Source: Methanomassiliicoccales archaeon
Lineage (GTDB): Archaea; Thermoplasmatota; Thermoplasmata; RBG-16-68-12; SOIM01
Assembly: GCA_030593885.1 (NCBI GenBank)
Contig: JAUVGH010000012.1
Span: 1-54,164, forward strand
Direction of reading: 5' to 3'
DNA: 54,164 bases
Positions 15,103 to 24,400 of this stretch are shown piece after piece. Each line of letters begins with the position of its first letter. Position 1 is the stretch's first letter. A program made the translations under genes and the position numbers. Below the pieces are notes generated by a model. It searched no databases, had not been told where the DNA came from, and was given only the letters and a program-made list of their open reading frames with translations.

Positions 15103-18100
15103 CTAACAGAAGTCATCCAGCTTCAGGTCCTTCACCTTGTCGTTCGTGAAAAGGGACTGAATGGCGAAGTCTATCAGTTCCAGTCTCTGCTGAACGTAAT
15201 TGGAGACGCCGTATTCCTCCGATATCTTCTTGGATAGCTCCAGATACTTCTTCACAGAGCCCTCGTGGACCGTCAAGGTGAGGTTGCCTCCGCACTTGGA
15301 ACATTTCCCCTCCAGCGGCATCCTCCGGAACTTGGCGTTGCATTTTGTGCATCTCAGTTTCTGGTTCGAGAACGCGTTGAGGTTGCCAATAATGTCTGGA
15401 AGGAAATGGTGTACTACCATCCTGGAGACCACGTCGGAAGCGTCCACCGCCCTTATCTTGCCCTGCAGCTCGAGCTGTTTCTCCATCTTCTCCTTCATCG
15501 ACCCGGATGTGTACGCGGACTTCAGTGGACCGACCGCAATCCCTTCTGTCTGGTGTGTGAACCCGAAACCTTCATACTGCAGTACGGTCCCGATCCTGTC
15601 GCCAACCATGTTCACAAGGTGCTTCACGTCCTTAGGATTCGTGTATTTCATGGTCTCCTCATAGAACTCCAGAGGGTATGACGTTTCAACGTCCACGTGG
15701 TGCGCTTCCTTGTCTATCTCGTCCGGGTTTATCCTCAAAGTCAGAACGAGGGGTGCATCCATCAAGCCTCCCCGCTTCTCGGGCAGGAATGACCGACTGA
15801 AGTTTATCAGGCCGTCCAAGAGGAGCATCACGCAGTCCTCATCACCGTCACAGTTCCTTCTTTTGGCTGCATGGAAATACGGGTGCGCATATCCCACTCT
15901 CGCATCGGTGTAACCTATGAGCCTCGCCAGGACGCCGCTGGACGTGTGGGGCGCCAGTCCGACGATCATGTGTCCGATGAGGTCCTCCTTCGTCTCCGCT
16001 TTGTAGAAGGGTTCTATCCCGTACACTTTCTCCAGAAGGTCGTCCATGAAGCGGGAGATCTTGACCATGTATATGCCACATGACGATGAAGCAACGAAGT
16101 CCTGCGGACGGAGCTCGACCAACTGGTCCCCATCCTCTATTGGCTCACCATTGATGTCTTTCTGGTATCCCAGTTCTTTCAATTGAGAGAGGCTCAATCC
16201 GATCTCTGAAGGCTTGAAGTGGGTCAAGGGGACATCCGTCATATCGAACCTGCACGTTCCGTCCTTGAACACGTAGACCTTGTTCTTGGCCCTTAGCATG
16301 CCTTTCTCCAGAGCCTCAGGCGTCTTATCCTTCGATATCATGCCCTTGACTCCCTTGATGTTCGGGATGTCATTGATGCCCAGTCTGTCCTTTGCAGAAT
16401 TGAAGATCTTTTCCAGCTCTATCTCCATGCGTTTCGGGTCACCGATCGGCTTCGTGTGTCCACCGCACGTGCATTTCGAGAGTGACCATCTCTTGCCGCA
16501 TTCCTCGCATCTGCGTGTTCCGACATCTATCTTGATCCTCCCTTTGGAAAGCGCCTGCTGCAGCAGACGTTGGGGCCCGCCGGCGATTCCCACTGGGAAC
16601 AGGGAGTGCGGAGGCGGCTTCATCTTCCTCTCTTTGGCCTTCTCCGGTCTGGCCATCCTTGCTCCGATGCGTGTGCAGGACCTAGGCCTGATCTTCACCC
16701 CTGAGAGCTTCGAGACGTACTCGATGGGATCTTCTCCATCCGCTTGGACCTTGGAGACGAGTGTCGAACCAGCCACTTCCAATCCGAGGCATCTGACCAG
16801 CGGATAGGAGTATTCGCCAAGCACCAGATTGTCACCGTCAACCTTGTGGGTTGCGCCCAGTGATATCAGTGATTCCTTGATCTCCTCTTCATTTGGCAGT
16901 TTCAATCGACCTTCTTCATAAGTACCGTTCTTCTCAATGGTCTCCGCTAGCTTCTTCAGCTCCCCAACCTCTAGGTCATGCCAGAATAAATTGTAATTCG
17001 GATGAAGCGGAACATTGTGCTTCTCGGCCAGCTCGAAGGCCCGTTCAGGTGTGGGCGATTCCCAGTCTTCAGGCAGGTCCTTGCATTCCTTCAGTAGTTC
17101 CTTCTGATACCACTCCAGAGAATAAGCACCCGGGACAAGAACATGGTTGTTCTCCAGGAACTCCCCATAGGGAATGAGCAGTTCTCCCAGGTCGGTGATC
17201 TCCTCTATCTCGTCTGCGAGGCGTTTAGCTTCCTTGTGATCGTCAATTCTGATGAAGTCTCCGTTCTTCAGGATAACCAGGGGACCTTCGATGTGATCGC
17301 ACGGTGTGACCGCTCCAGCTTTCCCCGGCCTCTCGATCTTCATCTGGGTGCCGACGGCAATGAACTCACCGACGACCGTCATGGTCGCTGGATTGACTCC
17401 CAAAGCCGCCAGACCCGTAGCTCTGGTCCTGCCGTACCTTAAACGGAACCCACCCTTCCTGCTTGGATGCGACAGCACCGGGCGTCCGGCGATTATGTTG
17501 CTGATGTATTTGTCGTCCGGCGTTATCTCGGCCTTCTCTTCGTCCTTCTTGATCTTGCGCCTGAGATACTTCCCCACGAAGTCCCATCCGTCTATCTTCA
17601 GTTTGTTAACATGCTTCGCTATCTTTGGGGCCTTCAGGCACAGACCTTCGGCAACGACGAGACACGCCCCACCTCTGACACGGTTGGTCTCTATCCTCGG
17701 CAGGTCACGATGTCCAGATATCTCCTCTTCCTCGGTTCCTTCTCCATTGATGCACACGGGGCAATTGCCCACCATCAGCTCGATCTCCTCGCTTGTTGGT
17801 GTGTACTGGAGGTGCTGTGAACGCTTGTAGAGAGGTATCTCCTCCTTGAAACGCTCAACTTCCTCTTTGGAGGGCTTGTATTCGCCGATACCAAGATCTC
17901 TCCTGACCACATCCGCTATTAGAACGCTCATTGCCTGACCGGTACCTCCAGCGGAGCGTATGGGTCCTGCGAAGTAGATGTCCGCATACGTGCTCCCGTC
18001 TGGGTTCCTCCCGATCTTGACCGCACCCACGCCTTCGAGAGGTGCTACGAGAATACCTTCCGTGAGTATTGCCAATCCCGTTCGTATCGCCTTGTCGAGA

Positions 18101-18399
18101 GCCTCATCTTTTCTACCCTTGTACCTCTTAGCGATCTCTCTAGCTATTTGGAGGGAAACCTCTTCTCTATCCATCTTCGTGCTGAGCTCTCTTATCCTCC
18201 TCGAGATGCCTTTTATGGTGTGGTCGCCCAGCAGTTCCTCCACCCTTGAGGCAAGGTCCTCGGCCTTTGGGATCTCAACGTAGAGCTGAGGATCAAATCC
18301 TTTCTTTCTGGCCTTTTCGGCTACCCTGTAACACTTGGTCGCCGCCCCCTCCAGGCTCTTGAAATAGTCCTTTATCTCTTTGCTGGCTATTATCGCCAT
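15103..18399 (-). CDS. polC: DNA polymerase II (PolD) large catalytic subunit DP2
   Basis: Catalytic subunit of the D-family replicative polymerase, which pairs with the DP1 exonuclease subunit (not in this window). The ATG at 18399 (1098 residues) is preferred over the longer frame from 18528: the protein then starts MAIIASKEIKDYFKSLEG like other DP2 proteins, and a TATA box lies about 55 bp upstream. Landmarks are the early helical region (KKGFDPQLYVEIPKAEDLASR), an internal zinc site CEECGKRWSLSKCTCGG (about 630-652), the catalytic acidic cluster NCDGDEDC (about 846-853) and a C-terminal zinc finger CTKC / CSKC (about 1015-1037). The length is normal, so no intein is present. Presence of PolD excludes most Crenarchaeota. 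Confidence 0.96.
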   Translation of the reverse strand: MAIIASKEIKDYFKSLEGAATKCYRVAEKARKKGFDPQLYVEIPKAEDLASRVEELLGDHTIKGISRRIRELSTKMDREEVSLQIAREIAKRYKGRKDEALDKAIRTGLAILTEGILVAPLEGVGAVKIGRNPDGSTYADIYFAGPIRSAGGTGQAMSVLIADVVRRDLGIGEYKPSKEEVERFKEEIPLYKRSQHLQYTPTSEEIELMVGNCPVCINGEGTEEEEISGHRDLPRIETNRVRGGACLVVAEGLCLKAPKIAKHVNKLKIDGWDFVGKYLRRKIKKDEEKAEITPDDKYISNIIAGRPVLSHPSRKGGFRLRYGRTRATGLAALGVNPATMTVVGEFIAVGTQMKIERPGKAGAVTPCDHIEGPLVILKNGDFIRIDDHKEAKRLADEIEEITDLGELLIPYGEFLENNHVLVPGAYSLEWYQKELLKECKDLPEDWESPTPERAFELAEKHNVPLHPNYNLFWHDLEVGELKKLAETIEKNGTYEEGRLKLPNEEEIKESLISLGATHKVDGDNLVLGEYSYPLVRCLGLEVAGSTLVSKVQADGEDPIEYVSKLSGVKIRPRSCTRIGARMARPEKAKERKMKPPPHSLFPVGIAGGPQRLLQQALSKGRIKIDVGTRRCEECGKRWSLSKCTCGGHTKPIGDPKRMEIELEKIFNSAKDRLGINDIPNIKGVKGMISKDKTPEALEKGMLRAKNKVYVFKDGTCRFDMTDVPLTHFKPSEIGLSLSQLKELGYQKDINGEPIEDGDQLVELRPQDFVASSSCGIYMVKISRFMDDLLEKVYGIEPFYKAETKEDLIGHMIVGLAPHTSSGVLARLIGYTDARVGYAHPYFHAAKRRNCDGDEDCVMLLLDGLINFSRSFLPEKRGGLMDAPLVLTLRINPDEIDKEAHHVDVETSYPLEFYEETMKYTNPKDVKHLVNMVGDRIGTVLQYEGFGFTHQTEGIAVGPLKSAYTSGSMKEKMEKQLELQGKIRAVDASDVVSRMVVHHFLPDIIGNLNAFSNQKLRCTKCNAKFRRMPLEGKCSKCGGNLTLTVHEGSVKKYLELSKKISEEYGVSNYVQQRLELIDFAIQSLFTNDKVKDLKLDDFC

Positions 18400-18450
18400 A
18401 CCATCCCTTGTCGTTCCCCGGAAAAGCAGACAGACATGCGGTAGGGTTTG

Positions 18451-18461
18451 TATAAATATAT
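18451..18461 (-). promoter_or_regulatory. TATA box of polC
   Basis: Minus-strand TATATTTATA predicts transcription from about 18430, inside the longer frame that begins at 18528. That frame's first 43 codons could then not be transcribed, which fixes the start at 18399 or later. Confidence 0.6.
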
Positions 18462-18585
18462 CGATGCGGCGGGTAGCGTCATCTCCCTTCTCTTGCAGAT
18501 TGTCTGCGATTATTCGCCGATAAATCAATTACGCAGAGGACCTTTACACTACTGAATCCTGACAGTGACTCATTGGAGGGTAGAG

Positions 18586-19749
18586 GTGAGACAAGATAGG
18601 AGGACGGTGCGATTTGCGAAGGTAGTTAGCTTCTTCGCTGCAATTCTCCTGCCATCCCTCGTTTTCTTGCCTTCCATCTCTCAAGCGGACACAACCCCCA
18701 CTGCATCGAGAATTCCGCATATGACCAAGAAATGGGATATCGATATTACAGCTTACAGAATGGATTGGCACCCTTCCAAGCCGATAATTGCATTTGGCGC
18801 TAAGAACAATGAAATCCACTTCAGAGACAAGAAAGATGGATCTCTGATTACAAAAATCGAGCTTTTCGAGGAACCAAAGCATAGCGCAGGTTTCAGTTAT
18901 CTTGACTATTCACCAAACGGTTCATGGATCGCATTCCCGGGTTATGTTGAAATAGACGAATGGTCGTTTGACAAAAGGTGGATAAGGGTCTATGACACGT
19001 CAACGTTATCCTTGGCTTTCGAGTTAGAATCTCAATTCAATATCTCATATTTTGACTGGTCTCCCGATGGCGATAGATTCGCTTTTGGAACTTCTCGCAC
19101 CCCCATCGAAGGCAATGGCAGCTACAACTGGACCTACATTATGGACTCCGTCTCTCGCCAAATACTCGACAAGTTCCAATCTCCCTCGTATATACACGAA
19201 GTGAGATGGTCGCCGGATGGAGCTGAGCTTGTTGTGCTTTCTCAGTCGGGTCTGCAGAAGTGGAACGAAAGCGGGACCGTGTTTGTTCCACATGCATTTC
19301 CTGATCATACAGGTTATGGAGATCTGCAGTGGTTCTCTGATGGCAAGTCTGTGTTGTTCTACGCAAGAAGAACGATAAAGGCTTTTTATCCCAGGCTAAT
19401 GGTAATCTCACACTATATCGAATTGGAGGAAAACATTGGTTCCTTTGCCCTCTCTCCAGACGATTCTGCAATTGCTGTGTTTATGCCTTCACAAGGACTG
19501 ACATTCTATCGAGTGGAGACCCTCGAAAGAATTGACAAAGTCTTCACCGGAACCCACGTGTGGGACCTGAAGTGGTCGCCTGATGGCTCGAGTCTGGCCG
19601 GGACAAGCGTTGGTACCATGATGGTTATATCCTACTCGGAGCAAAGCGATTGGATGCTCCCTCTGTTGTTGACAATAGCAGTCGTAGTCGTTGTATCGTT
19701 AGCGGTCGTAGCATATGTCAGGAGGCAATCCTCAAGAAGAAATGAATAA
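18586..19749 (+). CDS. Secreted, membrane-anchored beta-propeller (WD40/TolB-like) protein
   Basis: About 387 residues. A signal peptide (FAKVVSFFAAILLPSLVFLPSISQA) is followed by repeated blades with the pattern WSPDG (for example FDWSPDGDRFAFGTS, VRWSPDGAELVVLS, LKWSPDGSSLAGTS), at least six in number, and a C-terminal membrane helix (about 360-380) with a basic tail. It is probably a propeller domain facing outward, anchored by its C-terminus; its partner is unknown. GTG at 18586 is chosen because GGAGGG (18575-18580) lies 6 nt before it; a GTG at 18565 is in frame but has no such site. It has lower G+C and more A/T-rich codons than the neighbouring polC, so transfer is possible. Confidence 0.7.
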   Translation: MRQDRRTVRFAKVVSFFAAILLPSLVFLPSISQADTTPTASRIPHMTKKWDIDITAYRMDWHPSKPIIAFGAKNNEIHFRDKKDGSLITKIELFEEPKHSAGFSYLDYSPNGSWIAFPGYVEIDEWSFDKRWIRVYDTSTLSLAFELESQFNISYFDWSPDGDRFAFGTSRTPIEGNGSYNWTYIMDSVSRQILDKFQSPSYIHEVRWSPDGAELVVLSQSGLQKWNESGTVFVPHAFPDHTGYGDLQWFSDGKSVLFYARRTIKAFYPRLMVISHYIELEENIGSFALSPDDSAIAVFMPSQGLTFYRVETLERIDKVFTGTHVWDLKWSPDGSSLAGTSVGTMMVISYSEQSDWMLPLLLTIAVVVVVSLAVVAYVRRQSSRRNE

Positions 19750-19813
19750 CCGCAACTCCAGTCGGTATTGTTGACAAAAGTTTCTTATACACCACCTCCG
19801 TTGGAAAGGGAAG

Positions 19814-20689
19814 ATGAAGAAGATCAAGAGCGGAATCTATGGTCTGAACGAACTCATCGACGGGGGGATGAACGAGAACTCAACCACCGTCATTATCGGT
19901 TCATCAGGTGCGGGGAAGACCACCCTCGCAACCCAATTCATCAGACGCGGTTTGGAGGAGGGCCAGGAAGGGATATTCGTCAGCCTCGATGAGAACAAGG
20001 AACAGATAATCAGAGAAGCGGTCGAGATGGGGTGGAGCGAGATCCTTGAATATCTGGATGACGAGCTCTTGGTCTTCATTGATGCTTCAGGCAGGGAGTT
20101 CTCCAACTTCATCAAGAAGGAGTTGCCGGCATTCGTTTCGGACTGGAGCGGCTCCAAGGCCAGGATCGCAATAGATCCCCTCACACCCGTCATGTGGTCA
20201 ACCAAGGACCCCTACGAGCAGAGAGACCTTGTCGGGTTCATGTTGAAGCAAACCAGAAAGGTCGGTACAGTCCTGTGCACCCTGGAGGAGCACGGAGGGA
20301 TAAGTGACCTTTCGGGGTCGGAGACCGTCATACCCATGTACCTTGCGGACTGCGTCATCCATCTCCGGTACATCCCTCTTGAAGGCGGAGTAAGCAGAAT
20401 GTTGAAGATTGTCAAGTGCAGGAGCAGCAGGCACAGCGAGCACTCTCATCCATACTTCATCATGAAGGGTCTGGGTCTGGTCGTGGAGAAAGGGGACTTC
20501 AAGACGCTCACAAGCAACGACATACCCTTGGAGATGAAGAAGAAGCTCGCGGAGAATAAAGACGATCTCCCTGAGAAGGTCTATGCAAGGTTGGAGAAGG
20601 TCCTGGACGAGCTCACCGATGGTGATTTCCGGGGTCTGAAGGCCGCCCATCTTGTGGACAGCATTCTCAATGAATACGCTGGTGAGTAA
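19814..20689 (+). CDS. KaiC/RadA-like RecA-superfamily ATPase
   Basis: A 291-residue single-domain KaiC-family ATPase. It opens like archaeal KaiC-like proteins (IKSGIYGLNELIDGGMNENS), with Walker A GSSGAGKTT (29-37), a region VSLDENKEQIIREAVEMGW, and a Walker B-type strand ARIAIDPLTPVMW (about 115-127). It lacks DNA-repair-specific RadA domains. Related proteins act in signalling, gas-vesicle control (GvpD) or archaellum assembly (FlaH), but none of these is indicated here. The stop codon abuts the ATG of the next gene (double winged-helix regulator), so the two are translationally coupled and probably work as an ATPase-regulator pair. Confidence 0.8.
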   Translation: MKKIKSGIYGLNELIDGGMNENSTTVIIGSSGAGKTTLATQFIRRGLEEGQEGIFVSLDENKEQIIREAVEMGWSEILEYLDDELLVFIDASGREFSNFIKKELPAFVSDWSGSKARIAIDPLTPVMWSTKDPYEQRDLVGFMLKQTRKVGTVLCTLEEHGGISDLSGSETVIPMYLADCVIHLRYIPLEGGVSRMLKIVKCRSSRHSEHSHPYFIMKGLGLVVEKGDFKTLTSNDIPLEMKKKLAENKDDLPEKVYARLEKVLDELTDGDFRGLKAAHLVDSILNEYAGE

Positions 20690-21397
20690 ATGCCCGAGGG
20701 GGTAGGTAGAGCCCTCGAAAGGATGGTCAAGCGCAAGGAGCCCGACGAAAGGGGGGAGCGGAGAGACTCTTCTCTTTTGATGAACGCGGTCAGGAGGAGG
20801 CTTTTTGAGTATCTCTGCATGCATCCTTGTTCTCATCTGTCTGAGGTCTCTAGCGCCTTGAAGGTCTCGACAAACACCGCAAGATGGCATCTCCGCAAGC
20901 TTATTGGCGGGAATCTCGTCTCTAAGAAGAAATCCGGAGCCAGGACATTGTATTACCCGTCCGATCTGATCTCTCTCGACAGTCTTGACGTATTCGAGTT
21001 CCTTAGCGACCGACGGATGAGGGGGCTCTATCTGCTTCTGGTCGACAACCCTGGGTCCACCCAGAGCGATTTGGCCAAGTCGTTGAAGCTCAGCAACCAG
21101 GCTGCGATAAGGGGGACGAAGAAACTCGAGAATCTGGGTCTGGTGTCCAAGATACAGGACGGCGTGTATGCCAGATACTTCCCAACCGACCTGCTGACAA
21201 GAAAGAGAGAAGCCGAATCACCTAGAATGAAGGCTTTTCAGGACAGCATCCTCAAGAGGCTCCAGAGCGAAGGTCTGAAGCCTAGGATCATCAGGCGTGA
21301 ATCCGGCTCGATCATGATCGAGTTCAGGCTCGCGTCCGAGAAGGGAATTCTCAACGTCTCAACGGACCCTTTCTCTACTGCACTGGTTGCTGAATAA
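20690..21397 (+). CDS. Double winged-helix transcriptional regulator
   Basis: A 235-residue protein with two winged helix-turn-helix domains: about 28-90 (RRRLFEYLCMHPCSHLSEVS, then VSTNTARWHLRKLIGGNLV) and about 100-165 (GSTQSDLAKSLKLSNQAAIR, then KKLENLGLV). The arrangement resembles archaeal ArsR/MarR-like regulators with tandem winged helices. The C-terminal 60 residues are a small alpha/beta extension. Its ATG begins immediately after the stop of the KaiC-like gene. The intergenic region downstream holds a palindromic repeat pair (21422-21457) that is a good candidate operator for this protein. Confidence 0.78.
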   Translation: MPEGVGRALERMVKRKEPDERGERRDSSLLMNAVRRRLFEYLCMHPCSHLSEVSSALKVSTNTARWHLRKLIGGNLVSKKKSGARTLYYPSDLISLDSLDVFEFLSDRRMRGLYLLLVDNPGSTQSDLAKSLKLSNQAAIRGTKKLENLGLVSKIQDGVYARYFPTDLLTRKREAESPRMKAFQDSILKRLQSEGLKPRIIRRESGSIMIEFRLASEKGILNVSTDPFSTALVAE

Positions 21398-21421
21398 CAA
21401 CGTTTTGTTCGAATGAGTTCC

Positions 21422-21457
21422 GATTTGCGGGCAAATCCGTTGATTTCAGGGCAATAA
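21422..21457. promoter_or_regulatory. Tandem palindromic operator candidate
   Basis: GATTTGC-GG-GCAAATC (21422-21437) is a perfect 16-bp palindrome. Exactly 20 bp downstream a related copy begins (GATTTCAGGGCAATAA, 21442-21457; 11 of the first 13 bases agree). The pair ends just before the TATA box of the 1543-residue gene. The 20-bp period puts both sites on the same DNA face, as expected for a dimeric winged-helix regulator. Confidence 0.5.
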
Positions 21458-21460
21458 ACC

Positions 21461-21470
21461 AATTATATAC
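21461..21470 (+). promoter_or_regulatory. TATA box of the 1543-residue surface protein gene
   Basis: AATTATATAC is centred about 27 bp before the ATG at 21493, predicting a leaderless transcript and supporting this start codon. Confidence 0.55.
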
Positions 21471-21492
21471 TCTCTGAAGCTAAATAGTCTGA

Positions 21493-24400
21493 ATGGAAGA
21501 GGATTTCCTCCAATGGATCTCCATCATCCCTGGTGTTGGACCTCAAAGAGCCAAGCGTCTCAAGAAGGCCGGATTAACGTCTCCCGAATCGATTCGCGAA
21601 GCTTCGATTGAAGAGATAGCACAGATTGAAGGGATTGGACCCGAGTTGGCCAAGCGCCTCAAGGATTATGCCGAAGAGATCGTTCAGTTGAGGGAAGATC
21701 AGGCCTTCTTGTTCATTTGTCCAGATTGTGGAGCATTCATAAGCCGAACCGCCAAGAAGTGTGAGGTCTGCGGTGCGGCAATTGAGGAAGGGGAGCCAGA
21801 TGAGACGGGGCTGGCACCCGAGCCTGAGCTTGTCAGTGAGGAGGAAGAGGCTCCAGAGTTGTTCATTTGTCCAGCGTGTGGCAGGTTCATCGGGAAGGAT
21901 GTTCGAACGTGTCCACATTGCGGTTCATCCTTCGACGAGGAGCCAGAGAGGGAGGAAAACCTCGAGAAGCTCATGTTGGAGCTTGAGAAGCAGCTGGAAG
22001 AACTTGACGAAGACATCAAGACCCCCTTGGAGGACCTCGAAGAGTATCTGAAGGAGGAACCCCTGAAGGTTGAGCCAAAAGAGAAGAAGGCGATAACCAA
22101 GGACTTCCTGAAGAGGTGGCAGCGTGTCAGGGAGGAGGAAGAACAGAAGGGAACCCGGAGGCTCGAGGAAGAGCTCCGGCATTACGACAGCCTGCTCGAT
22201 TCTGACCCCACACTTCAGAGGGCCTGGGGAAAGAAGGCCGTCATTCTAGTTGAACTTGGCCGGTTCGAGGAAGCAATAGAATGCTATGATAGACTCACTG
22301 AGCTGGATCCTGATAGGGAAGGGGAGTACAAGCTTGAAGTCCTTAACCTGGTCAAGGAGATCGAAGGGCTGGCCGGGGCCCCGGTCGAACCAGAGGAAGC
22401 TCCTTCGATAGATGAGAAGAATGAGATAGAGACGGCAGTCACCCATTACGATGAACTTCTGCGGATAGATCCATCATTGAAGCAGGCCTGGCAGACCCGA
22501 GGAGAACTGTTGGAGAAGCTGGGCCGACACGAGGAGGCCGTTGCCAGCTATGACAAGGCCATAGAATGCTCCAAGCAAGAGAGATTGCTCGAGATAATGG
22601 ACCTGGCAAGCCTCAGAAAGAAGGGCTTGATGGAAGGCCGAACCTCTAGCAAGGCCCTGATACAACGTATGGGCAGGACCAATGGCCTCGTGAACGGCAT
22701 GGTCAACGGGCGCACCAACGGGCGCGTCAATGGCATGGTCAATGGAAAGACCAACGGCCTCGTGAACGGAAGGGGCAGGGTCAACGGCATGGTGAACGGC
22801 CTTGTCAATGGTCTGATGGACGGTGAGGGCAGGGTCAACGGCATGGTGAACGGCCTGGTCAACGGACTTGTCAATGGTATGGGAAGGGTCAACGGCCTGG
22901 TGAACGGCCTGATCAATGGTAACGGGCTGGTGAACGGGAGAGGGTCGAAGCACATGCCCCGGTTCAGAACTACTGGTGTGGGATGGACCAGATCCCTTGG
23001 AGCAATTGCGGCTGTCCTTTCGATACTGATCGTCGTGCCGCTTCTTATTGGCCTGATTTCGCCCCCCGCGCTTCCCTCTCCTATTAAGGTCGATGGCAAT
23101 TTCAATGACTGGGCCGGCGTCCGTGCTTTTGCTGATGGCCAGTTAGACCAAACTGCCAATCCTGATGTGAATGTCATTTCGTACAAGGCCGAGATACACA
23201 GGAACACCGCGTTCGTCTATGCCAAGGTCGAAGGTGTCATACTCAACGGTTCAGGGAGTCAAGGCGTTGATTCGATCTACGTTTTCATAGATAAGGACAA
23301 TGACCCGGACACAGGCTATCTTGTTGCAGGACTGGGTGCCGACAATCTGATTGAAATCGGGGGATGGAACAACTCAATCGAGAAGAGCGCCTTCTATACC
23401 TTCTCTGAGGGCTTTGAGAGGGATGACTGGAGCTCATTTCGAAGGGTCCATCGGGTGAACAGCGCCATTGGAGTCCAGGAGTTCGAGACGGCGTTCGGCG
23501 TGAACGGCGTCAAGGATCCTCGGATATTCGTCACGACCTCGGACAATGTCGGTAACTTCGACTTCTTTGACACAATAGTCAGTCCAAAGAAGGATGTGCT
23601 GAAGGTCGTCCAGACCACCATCGCTCCGGAAGTGATCCCGGTAATCGCACCAGTCCACTTCCTGAAGCTCGATCTCGATGCCCGAAACGGGGCTGCCCGC
23701 ATCTCCCAGATAAACATCACCAAGAATGGCGATGTCCTCGATTCGTCTGTTGCAATCGACCTCGCAATAGACTTCGACGGCGATGAAGTACCTGATCAGC
23801 AGGTTTCCTCAGCGGTGTTCTTGACCGATATGGCAACATTCGACGTCGACCTCGAAGTGATCAGCGGAATGACACTGATCGTTTCTGTGGCGCTCACAAA
23901 TTCGGCTCCCTCAGCCAGCCTCGGGCTCAGCTTGACAGGAATGACCACCAACGCAACCGTTTCTATCATTGACGAGTTCATCACAAAGGCCTACCTTGAA
24001 GTCGCTCCGATCGTCACAATAGATGGGGCTTTCGGCGACTGGTCCTCCATCAACAGGGTCCAGGATGGCAATGACGATGTCGTAATGAAGGGCCCGCCCA
24101 CAGCTTGGATCAATGAGAACGTCGATCTCAGGAACTACGCGGTTAACGTTGGCGCAGAAGCCTCGTTCTATCTGAACGTGGACGGGAATGTTCTCGGAGG
24201 TGCGGACATACCCATCTTCAGGCGGAGGCCAACCGTTTCCTCCGTATTCTTGGACAGCGATCGGGATTCTGTCCCCGATGATTTCGACTTTTACGACTTC
24301 GATTTCAACAACGATGCGATTCCTGACAGTCAGACCGGTAATGACTTCGACGGGGACGACATCCTGGATTATCCCTTGGGATCTGACTATTGGCTCAATA

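Noticed and set aside
18400-18528. A 43-residue N-terminal extension of PolD DP2
   Set aside because: The TATA box at 18451-18461 lies inside it and the residues do not resemble known DP2 starts.
22675-22947. CRISPR-like or tandem non-coding repeat
   Set aside because: The unit is 12 bp, always in frame, and codes a regular tetrapeptide within a long open frame; there are no unique spacers.
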